Assembly: GCA_016234625.1 (NCBI GenBank)
Contig: JACRBD010000170.1
Span: forward strand, 1 to 42,050
Origin: Caulobacterales bacterium
GTDB taxonomy: Bacteria; Pseudomonadota; Alphaproteobacteria; Caulobacterales; Caulobacteraceae
Direction of reading: 5' to 3'
DNA: 42,050 nt
Shown here: positions 35,580-42,050 of the stretch, one piece after another
Numbering within the stretch: position 1 is the stretch's first letter
Layout of the letters: each line of letters begins with the position of its first letter
Position numbers and translations under genes: made by a program
Notes under the pieces: model-generated
Databases searched by the model: none
Told to the model about the DNA's origin: nothing
The model's input: the letters and a program-made list of their open reading frames with translations, nothing else

Positions 35580-37916
35580 CTAGAAGGACTTGGTCAGCCG
35601 GAGGCCCACTGTCCGTGGCGTTCCTACGAAGCCGCGCATCAGCGTGGCGCCGGTGGCCGGGACCCGAACGCCGAACACTGCGTCCAGGACCTGGGGGAAC
35701 TTCATTCTGAAATACTGCTCGTCGGCGAGGTTCTGGCCGTAGGCGGCGAGCGTCCAGCTGTTGTCGGGGCTGGTGAGGGTGATCCGGCCGCCGTAGATGG
35801 TGAACTCGTCGACGATCCCCTGGGGATTGAGATCGTTGGTGGAATAGATGCTGGAGCTGTAGTTCGCATCGCCCCGAATGGTGGCCGTGAACCCACCCAG
35901 GAACGGGCCGGTTGTGTACTGGCCGCCGATGTTCGCCTGCCACTTCGGAGAGAAGGTCGGGGTCCGCCCGGTCAGATCCTGGGTCGTCGGACATGACCCG
36001 ACGGCGCCGGTGCAGGCGGGCAGGCCCGGCGCGAGGCGGTTGGCGGTGAACGTCGAGTCGAGGAAGGCCGCGCCGAAATCCACGCTGATCCGCGAGGTCG
36101 GACGCACCTGTCCCTCGACTTCCACGCCCTGGGCGCGGATCGAGCCGGCATTCCGGATGATGAAGCTGACGCCGTCGAAGGACCGCTCCTGGAAGTCGTC
36201 CAGTTCGGTGCGATAGGCGGTGAGGTTGAGCAGAAGGCGGCGGTCGAACAGCACAGACTTGACCCCCAGCTCCCAGTCGGTCGCGAGTTCCGAGTTGAAC
36301 AGCCGCCTGGCGCCGAGCGGGGCCGAACCGCCGGCGGAGTTCAGGCCGCCCGACTTGTAGCCCGTCGAATAGGTGACGAAGGCCATGACGTTGTCGGTGG
36401 CATGCCAGCTCAGGTTGGCCCGCCAGGACGGCTGGCTGTCCGAAAAGTCGAGGGCGATGCTCTCCGGCGCGCGGAGAAGCGCCGCTGTGGGATTGGCCAG
36501 GGTCTGGACAAAACCGCCCGACTTCTCGTCCTCGGTCTGTCGGGCGCCGAGGATCAGGTCGATGGTCGGCGTGACCGCGAATGTGGCCTGCAGATAGGCG
36601 GCTTTGCTCGTGGCTGACTGGGTAAAGACATTGGTCGCCGCGTTTTGCTTGGGAAACGCGTTGCAGGCGGGGACCAGCGGCGGAGCCGCGGCGCCGATGA
36701 CGAAACTGCAGTACTGGCTGCCGAGGTTCAGATTTTCGGAGATCAGATAGTCTTCGTCGAAATAGTAGAGGCCGGCGACGAAATCGAGACGACCATCAAG
36801 CAGCGCCCCTTCCGGTGAGATCAGCTGGACCTCCGCGCTCCGGCTGTCGCTGTCGAACCCGGCGTCGCGGGTCAGCAGGTCCTTGGGCGTGAACACCACG
36901 TCCCCGTCGCTCTGCTGGTTGCTCCAGTCGCGGCTCGAGCCGATCAGCCGCAGCGTGTAACCCTCGCCGAACTCCCAGGACAGGTCGCTGGTCAGGCCGG
37001 TCTGGCGGTCGGTCAGGTTCGGATCGACGATGAGCTGGTTGAGGGTGGTGGTTGGCGGATTGGCCAGGGTCGGCGTGTTTCCGCCGAGCCGGAAGGTGAA
37101 TGCGCCGATCTGCGCCGGCGTGGCGGTCGCGATGTCCACCGGGTTTGCCACCACCCCGTCGCCGGAGGTCCGGGCGTAGTCCGCCCTCAGCGTCCAGGTG
37201 AGGTTGTCGGTGATCAGCCACTTGGCGGACACCCGGCCAGCGACGGTCGAGTTCTCACCATAGGTCTGGCCGTCGAGGCGATTTTCGACAAAGCCGTCCG
37301 TCGATGAGCCGATCGCGGCGAACCGCAGCCCGAACCGGTCGGACACAGGCAGGTTGACGATGGCCACGCCCTCCCGACCGCCGTGGGAACTGGCCTGGAG
37401 GGCGAACTGGCCGCCGAAGCCGGAAAGGTCCGGATCATGGGTGCGGACCGACAGGGCGCCGACCGTGGCGTTGCGCCCAAACAGGGTGCCCTGCGGGCCG
37501 CGCAGGATCTCGACGCTTTCCACGTCCAGGAAACTGGTCAGCAGGGCGCCGGGCCGCGGAATGAAGACGCCATCGACATAGGGCGCGACGCTCGGATCGA
37601 TGGCCGCGTTGGAACTGGCCCCAAAGCCGCGAATCCGAAGGGTCAGGCCGGCGGCCTGTGAAATCGTGTCGAGGCGCAGGTTGGGAACCAGCCGCTCCAG
37701 GTCGGTGACGTCCTCGACACCGCGCGCCTCGAGGGCCTTCTCGGATACCGCCATGATCGACAGCGGCACGTCCTGGATATTCTCCGACCGCTTCTGCGCG
37801 GTGACGATGACTTCTTCCACGGCGACCGTGTCCGGCTCGGCCGCCTGGACGACCCCGCCGTATGTCACGAGCGCCAGCGTGGATGCGCCAAGCAGAAGAT
37901 TGCGACGACCGACCAT
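35580..37916 (-). CDS. TonB-dependent outer-membrane receptor
   Basis: A 778-residue receptor. A signal peptide ends near AAEPD; the TonB box is in EEVIVTAQKR (about residues 34-43), followed by the plug with VPLSIMAVS, LRIRGFG and VEILRGPQGTLFGRN, then a beta-barrel ending in GFVGTPRTVGLRLTKSF with the terminal phenylalanine that barrels need. It imports a large or scarce compound using TonB energy. GGGGAGG precedes the start. It is divergent from the LysR gene and first in the minus-strand block that includes the P450, so the likely cargo is the P450 substrate. The barrel shows no iron-siderophore features. Confidence 0.95.
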   Translation of the reverse strand: MVGRRNLLLGASTLALVTYGGVVQAAEPDTVAVEEVIVTAQKRSENIQDVPLSIMAVSEKALEARGVEDVTDLERLVPNLRLDTISQAAGLTLRIRGFGASSNAAIDPSVAPYVDGVFIPRPGALLTSFLDVESVEILRGPQGTLFGRNATVGALSVRTHDPDLSGFGGQFALQASSHGGREGVAIVNLPVSDRFGLRFAAIGSSTDGFVENRLDGQTYGENSTVAGRVSAKWLITDNLTWTLRADYARTSGDGVVANPVDIATATPAQIGAFTFRLGGNTPTLANPPTTTLNQLIVDPNLTDRQTGLTSDLSWEFGEGYTLRLIGSSRDWSNQQSDGDVVFTPKDLLTRDAGFDSDSRSAEVQLISPEGALLDGRLDFVAGLYYFDEDYLISENLNLGSQYCSFVIGAAAPPLVPACNAFPKQNAATNVFTQSATSKAAYLQATFAVTPTIDLILGARQTEDEKSGGFVQTLANPTAALLRAPESIALDFSDSQPSWRANLSWHATDNVMAFVTYSTGYKSGGLNSAGGSAPLGARRLFNSELATDWELGVKSVLFDRRLLLNLTAYRTELDDFQERSFDGVSFIIRNAGSIRAQGVEVEGQVRPTSRISVDFGAAFLDSTFTANRLAPGLPACTGAVGSCPTTQDLTGRTPTFSPKWQANIGGQYTTGPFLGGFTATIRGDANYSSSIYSTNDLNPQGIVDEFTIYGGRITLTSPDNSWTLAAYGQNLADEQYFRMKFPQVLDAVFGVRVPATGATLMRGFVGTPRTVGLRLTKSF

Positions 37917-38008
37917 GTGTTTGCCTCCCCGTGGTCCAGTTTCGGACCTTCCGCTCAGGAAGCCACGGACGAGGGCAAGGATTGAAGTGAAACTATTTTC
38001 GTGGAGTC

Positions 38009-38023
38009 ATAGCCAAAAGCTAT
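38009..38023. promoter_or_regulatory. LysR-type binding site
   Basis: ATAGC-CAAAA-GCTAT is a dyad that contains the T-N11-A pattern of LysR boxes, 11 bases before the LysR start and inside the 118-base gap to the divergent TonB receptor. AGGAG (38024-38028), the ribosome-binding site of the LysR gene, follows directly, so binding would repress the regulator while activating the receptor. Confidence 0.6.
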
Positions 38024-38034
38024 AGGAGCCCTGA

Positions 38035-38952
38035 ATGGACGTCCGGCATATGCGGCAGGTGACGGCTATCCACCGCCTGGGCAGCTTCGCCCGGGCGGCG
38101 GACGAGCTGGGTATCGCCCAGCCAACGCTCTCAAAGAGTATCGCCAGGCTTGAGGACGAGCTTAAGTTGACGCTGTTCGACCGGTCGGGGTCCGGCGCGC
38201 GGGTCACCCCCATGGGCGCCCTGCTGGTCGAGCGGGCGGAGCGGATCATCGGCGAGGCCGACCGGCTGGCCCGGGACGTCGAACTTGTCGGCGCCGGAGA
38301 GATTGGCGAGGCGCGTATCGGCGTTGGCGCGGCGCTTCGGTCGGAATTCCTGCCCCATTTCGTCGAGGATGTCGCCACCCGGTTTCCCGGACTCCGCCTT
38401 CAGGTGCTGGTGGAGGCCAGGGACAAGCTGGTGACGAGGCTGCTGTCAGGCAATCTGGACATGGTCATCCTCGTCGACGCCGCGGACCTGACGCCCCAGG
38501 ATGTGGTCAAGCACGAGGTCTTCCGCGAGAACTCGATCGCCGTCACGAGTCCGGATCACCCCCTGGCGGGACGAGCGTCGGTGTCGCTGGCCGAGTTCGC
38601 CGAGCATCCGGGCATCAGCTCGCCCGTTGAGACCGGTTTCGCCAATGTCGTCATCCTGGGGCTGACGGACGCCAGGGCCGCCAATTCCTCGTTCTTCGTC
38701 TGCAACGACTATGAAGTGGCCCGCCGGCTGGCCATCGCGGGCCTGGCGACGTGGCTCGGGCCGGCATTCATCGTCCGCGACGAACTGCGCGAGGGCCGGC
38801 TGGTCAAGGTCGACCTGGACTGGCGCTTTCAACTCACCTTCGTCGCCGCCATGACCCGCGCGGCCAGCCATTCGCCCGTTTTGCGCCAGATCGCCAGCAG
38901 CGCGCAGAGACTTGGCAAGCGCCTTGTTGGCGGGGGCCCCGCGTCGCCATAG
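38035..38952 (+). CDS. LysR-family transcriptional regulator
   Basis: A 305-residue regulator. The helix-turn-helix is within VTAIHRLGSFARAADELGIA and QPTLSKSIARLEDEL (residues 8-43), with the linker helix next and a periplasmic-binding-like effector domain after residue 90. It is divergent from the TonB receptor and has a matching dyad in the shared gap. By the usual LysR scheme it activates the divergent gene when its ligand, probably a substrate or intermediate of the P450 pathway, is bound. The C-terminal part is typical in length. Confidence 0.9.
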   Translation: MDVRHMRQVTAIHRLGSFARAADELGIAQPTLSKSIARLEDELKLTLFDRSGSGARVTPMGALLVERAERIIGEADRLARDVELVGAGEIGEARIGVGAALRSEFLPHFVEDVATRFPGLRLQVLVEARDKLVTRLLSGNLDMVILVDAADLTPQDVVKHEVFRENSIAVTSPDHPLAGRASVSLAEFAEHPGISSPVETGFANVVILGLTDARAANSSFFVCNDYEVARRLAIAGLATWLGPAFIVRDELREGRLVKVDLDWRFQLTFVAAMTRAASHSPVLRQIASSAQRLGKRLVGGGPASP

Positions 38953-39189
38953 CCAATCCGCCGAAGCCTGCCCTTCCCCCTTGGAGCGTCTGCGTCATTG
39001 TCGAGCGGGTTGAGCAGGCGCGGCAGTCGAAGCGGGTCCCTGCATCGCGCGATTTTTCGGCGCGCACGCGTCGCCCTGATGGCGGCGGCGTGGAATTCGG
39101 AGAAGCGCCCGATCCCGGGCAGCCGCCCGGTGACCCGGTTCGATCCGCCGCCACCACTACCCACCACCGTAGAGATCCGGGTCGAGTAG
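38953..39189. other. noncoding gap before repeat C
   Basis: No gene, hairpin or promoter that I can support. Several short overlapping open frames on both strands have no family pattern. Confidence 0.5.
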
Positions 39190-39648
39190 ATCGGGTCAGC
39201 CGGCTAAAGTCTCCCTGTCGTCAACCAAGCCCCTCACCGGAGGCCGCACCCCCATTCTCGCCGCCCCTCACTCCCACTCGATAACTCAACCCCAGCAAAA
39301 CCTTGTCCTTGCCGGGATTTTTCGTCAATGCCGCAATCGACGCCAACCCGCCAGCCGACAAAATACTGAGGTGTTGAATTAGTTCAGGGATATGGTTTGT
39401 ATAACGTTTGCGATATGGTGCTATCTTTCGGAACCCATTTCGAAGGTCACGCCATCGAATACAAAATCCGGGATCGGCATTACTTCACCTTCGGGGATGG
39501 GTATTATCGCCGAATGCCCTGACGGTGACCCATTCCGGAACTGATCGACGATTCGTCTCCGTCTCCATCGTCCACCTGGCCGGTTCCCGAAAACGCCGAA
39601 AGCGATGGCCATGGCTCGAATCCCTGGACGTGACGAAACAGCGGCGAG
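39190..39648. repeat. dispersed repeat, copy C
   Basis: About 460 bases, similar to copies A and B in the same orientation, more diverged. It shares TCAGCCGGCTAAAGT at the start with B, ACAAAATACTGAG with A, and CCACCTGGCCGGTTCCCGAAA with B near 39570. The minus strand reads VIEWE-stop with GAGTGGGAGTGA at 39267-39285. Part of a minus-strand open frame (to 39876) crosses it, fusing into an IS256 transposase fragment, and is not conserved in the other copies. Confidence 0.7.
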
Positions 39649-39708
39649 GTAGTCACCGAGTTCTTCGGCGATGCCTGGGTTGATCAGCTTGCCGGGATAG
39701 ACAGGCTG

Positions 39709-39843
39709 ATGAGCGGCCCCGGTCAGCCCACCCACCTCCAGCTCCATCAGCCGTGTCGCCGCAAAGTCGATCATCTCGCGCAGCAAATCGGCGTCCGGGC
39801 ACTTTTCCACTAGCCCGCGCAAGGCCGTCATCTCGTCGGTCAT
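39709..39843 (-). pseudogene. IS256-family transposase, N-terminal fragment
   Basis: The 45 codons from ATG 39843 read [20 protein letters not shown] and then [26 protein letters not shown] with the ladder of charged helices typical of the start of IS256 transposases (the Dx[12 protein letters not shown] pattern). The sequence then leaves the family at the junction and no catalytic DDE part is found. No terminal inverted repeats were recognised. It is a remnant of an insertion sequence beside repeat C. Confidence 0.75.
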
Positions 39844-39969
39844 CCTCGGTTCCTTGGTCAGGGCTGTGATGCACAAACCAACCCTACCGAAGACTGCAGG
39901 TGACCACCGCTTCGCCGGGGAGCCACTCTACCACATGGGTCACGACCTCGTGTCAGCCTCTGAGGTCAT

Positions 39970-40443
39970 GTGCCTTCATTGCCTGTGTCGGCGGCCGCTG
40001 CTAGTGATCGACTCGTGAGTCTGCCCCCGCGCTCCTTTCCGAAGGCCGCCATCGCAACGCTCTGCGTCGCGCTGTCGCTTGTCTTCGCCGGTGCGTCCGC
40101 CGCCTCTTTGTCCAGTCGGCTTCAGCATGATCTCCAGTTGGAGCACGCTCACGATAATCATGATGGACCGTTGGCCTTCGTGATCGTCGACGACCACCAC
40201 GGTGGCGGCAACGAGCTTCCGGTTGATCCGGACCGCCAAGACCCTGGGACCGATCCAGAAGACAGTCCCGGCGGCCACAGTCACGCCGATGGACCGGCCG
40301 GCTTCGTCGCGGCTGCCTTCGTCGGTACGTCCGAAATGTCCGCCAGAGACTTGCGGTTGGACAGCGGCTCCGACGCGCCGCTACGCGGCTGGCCGCCGAA
40401 GGGGCCTGAACGCCCTCCCAGACCTCTCACGACCAGAGCCTGA
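39970..40443 (+). CDS. histidine-rich exported protein ahead of czc genes
   Basis: A 157-residue protein. A hydrophobic stretch (IATLCVALSLVFAGASA) looks like a signal peptide; the mature part has histidine/aspartate clusters (LEHAHDNHDG, DDHHGGGN, GGHSHADG) suited to metal binding in the periplasm, and a basic proline-rich tail. Such short proteins precede czcCBA operons in related bacteria, without known function. GTG 39970 has GAGG four bases before it; GTG 40015, which gives a shorter leader, is the alternative. It is 51 bases from czcC. Confidence 0.65.
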   Translation: MPSLPVSAAAASDRLVSLPPRSFPKAAIATLCVALSLVFAGASAASLSSRLQHDLQLEHAHDNHDGPLAFVIVDDHHGGGNELPVDPDRQDPGTDPEDSPGGHSHADGPAGFVAAAFVGTSEMSARDLRLDSGSDAPLRGWPPKGPERPPRPLTTRA

Positions 40444-40494
40444 GCCCCCGCGTCTTTCGGCGCGGGACGATCCTGCCTGCTTCGTGAGACCATC

Positions 40495-41775
40495 ATGTCC
40501 ATTCAATCTGGCGGGCGCCGTGTTGCACCCCTGCGCGCCGTCCTCTTCGCGGGCGCGTTCTCTCTGGACCTGGGCTCCGTCGCCTTCGCCGCTGACGGCC
40601 TGAGCCTGCGGGATGCGCTCATGCGCGCCGCCGCCTTCGACCCGAGCGTTCCGGCGACCCAGGCCCGCCTCGATGCGGCCGAGGCCGGTCTTCGGCAGGT
40701 CGGGGTCCGGCCAAATCCAACGGTCGGCGTCGATCTGGAGAACTTCGCGGGCACGGGCAGCGCGTCGCTGCTCGACCGGTCGGAGACCACGCTCTACTAC
40801 CAGCAGACCCTGGAACGCGGCGGCAAGCGGGAAGCCCGCACGGATGTGGCCCGCGCGGAGATCACGCTGGCGGTCTCGCGTGGCGATGTCCGCGCGCTCG
40901 ACCTTCTCGCGCAGGTCCAGACCGCCTGGATCGAGGCTCTGGCGAGCCAGGCCCAGGTCTCGGTCGCCGAGCAGAGACTGGAGATCGCCCTACGGCTCGA
41001 ACGCGATGTCGGCCGCAGGGTAGCGGCGGCTCGGGACCCGTTGTTCACGGGCGAACGCGCTCGCACCGCCGTGGCGCAGGCGAGGATCGACCTCGACCAG
41101 GCAAGAGAGGCTGCCCGGAACGCGCGAGCGGCTCTGGCGGCCTATTGGGGCGGCTCTTCGGATTTCACCCTCGATACGCCCCCCTTCTTCACCCTTGACC
41201 TGACCGCTCCGCCGCCGCTCGGCAATACGCCGGACCTGCTGCTGCTGGTCGCCGATAGGGATGTAGCCAGCGCCCGTATCCAGCTTGAGCGCAGCCGGTC
41301 GGTTCAGGACCCTACCCTGCGGGGCGGCGTCCGCTATTTCGGCGACGGCAATGAGGCGGCCTTTGTCGTGGGCGGCTCCATCCCGCTGGGCCGCTACGAC
41401 ACCAACAAGGGGGCCATCGAACAGGCCCAGGCCCTGCGGGTCGCGGCGGAGCGAGACCTGGACGCGGCTCGCATCGAACGGGAGCGTGAAATCGCCCGCC
41501 TGACGGCCCGCCGGTCCGCCGCCGCGTCTGAGATCGCCCGCATCGACGCCGAGGTCCTGCCCAGCGCTGACCGCGCCGTGCGCCTGGTCCGTGACGGCTT
41601 CAATCAGGGCGGCGGCGCCTTCACCTACATGGAGGTCGTCGAGGCTGAACGGGCGATCATCGACGCTCGCGCCCGGCGCCTCGACCTTCTCCGATCCATC
41701 CATCTCGACGGCGTGCGGCTCGACCGCATCCTCGCCCGTCACCTTCCCCTCATCGCCCGACTGGAGGCCCGCTGA
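40495..41775 (+). CDS. czcC: CzcC-type outer-membrane efflux protein
   Basis: A 426-residue TolC/OMF-family protein. The signal peptide ends around VAFAADG, and the body shows the two long coiled-coil repeats (LSLRDALMRAAAFDPSVPAT, then QARLDAAEAGLRQVG with PNPTVGVDLEN, and later IARIDAEVLPSADRAVRL), as in CzcC/CusC. It forms the outer-membrane channel of a tripartite RND efflux pump for divalent metals such as Co, Zn and Cd. Its stop overlaps the start of the adaptor gene. The metal is inferred from the family. Confidence 0.88.
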   Translation: MSIQSGGRRVAPLRAVLFAGAFSLDLGSVAFAADGLSLRDALMRAAAFDPSVPATQARLDAAEAGLRQVGVRPNPTVGVDLENFAGTGSASLLDRSETTLYYQQTLERGGKREARTDVARAEITLAVSRGDVRALDLLAQVQTAWIEALASQAQVSVAEQRLEIALRLERDVGRRVAAARDPLFTGERARTAVAQARIDLDQAREAARNARAALAAYWGGSSDFTLDTPPFFTLDLTAPPPLGNTPDLLLLVADRDVASARIQLERSRSVQDPTLRGGVRYFGDGNEAAFVVGGSIPLGRYDTNKGAIEQAQALRVAAERDLDAARIEREREIARLTARRSAAASEIARIDAEVLPSADRAVRLVRDGFNQGGGAFTYMEVVEAERAIIDARARRLDLLRSIHLDGVRLDRILARHLPLIARLEAR

Positions 41776-42050
41776 TGCCCCGTATCTCTCGACGCGGCTC
41801 GGCCGCCGTTCTGCTCGTTGCAAGCCTGATCGCCGTGCTGGGTGTCTCCGCATGCGGGGGCAAATCGTCTGCCTCAAAGGCCGAGGAGGGGCATGCCGCC
41901 GCCCCTGCGGAATACGAACGCGGACCCCATCGCGGCCGGATGCTTCGCGACGGCGACTTCGCCATCGAGATGACCATCTTCGAGGATGGCGTCGATCCCG
42001 AGTTCCACGTCTACGCCTACCGCAAGGACAAGCCGGTCGATCCAAAATCC
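41775..42050 (+). CDS. CzcB-type membrane fusion protein, 5' part
   Basis: The first 92 codons of a gene leaving the window. The start ATG overlaps the CzcC stop (TGATG). A lipobox ends in GVSACGG (Cys27), so this adaptor is probably a lipoprotein tethered to the inner membrane. The visible periplasmic start, with EYERGPHRGRMLRDGDFAIE, resembles the N-terminal beta domain of CzcB proteins. The RND pump gene is expected just downstream. Confidence 0.82.
   Translation, partial: MPRISRRGSAAVLLVASLIAVLGVSACGGKSSASKAEEGHAAAPAEYERGPHRGRMLRDGDFAIEMTIFEDGVDPEFHVYAYRKDKPVDPKS

Noticed and set aside
8430-39648. Repeats as a CRISPR array or an integron attC array
   Set aside because: The copies are hundreds of bases long and kilobases apart, without short regular units, spacers of constant length or attC-type folding that I could recognise.

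Overview
The window looks like a chromosomal segment of a high-GC aerobic alphaproteobacterium, most likely of the Caulobacterales (Caulobacter/Phenylobacterium type). This is inferred from codon use, tight ATGA/GTGA gene overlaps, TonB-dependent receptors, a CYP153-type P450, an ALDH16-type enzyme inside a deo operon, and a Czc efflux operon. No rRNA, tRNA or CRISPR array was seen. A taxonomic call would need a database search.

Left part (1-8.3 kb): the 5' end of an ArsR regulator; two REP-like hairpins; an ArsC/Spx-family reductase; a SnoaL-like protein coupled to its MerR regulator behind a MerR-type operator; a DUF6880-like protein; a short relic of a GNAT toxin gene; a cyclase-family hydrolase without its start; a regulator carrying two TetR units in one chain; and an SDR followed by a Baeyer-Villiger monooxygenase, which together suggest oxidation of an alcohol to a ketone and then to an ester or lactone.

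Middle part (8.4-27.7 kb): a DUF1778/GNAT toxin-antitoxin pair, a Tat-exported M19-type dipeptidase, and a complete nucleoside-salvage operon on the minus strand (deoB-deoD-deoC-ALDH16-deoA-cdd). Next come a TetR gene and a ThDP enzyme, divergent from a four-gene molybdenum enzyme operon (catalytic subunit, Fe-S subunit, heme b subunit, chaperone). That operon has the layout of ethylbenzene dehydrogenase and C25-steroid dehydrogenase. It is followed by a limonene-epoxide-hydrolase-like protein and a broken TonB-dependent receptor.

Right part (27.8-39.7 kb): a minus-strand catabolic block under a divergent LysR gene. It holds a TonB-dependent receptor, CYP153-like P450, [2Fe-2S] ferredoxin, DUF3604 lipoprotein, membrane-anchored DUF1330-like protein, parvulin, HupE/UreJ-like membrane protein and enoyl-CoA hydratase. 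The last 2 kb start a czc-type metal efflux operon.

The segments are separated by copies of a dispersed, apparently noncoding repeat of about 0.45-0.5 kb: three long copies (about 8430, 27823 and 39190) and one partial copy (about 28490), all in the same orientation. Each long copy contains a motif that, read on the minus strand, resembles the last codons of guaA, a known integration target of genomic islands. The simplest reading is a catabolic island built up from modules; the repeat family, the molybdoenzyme operon and the CYP153-DUF3604-parvulin-HupE block are the parts most worth following up.
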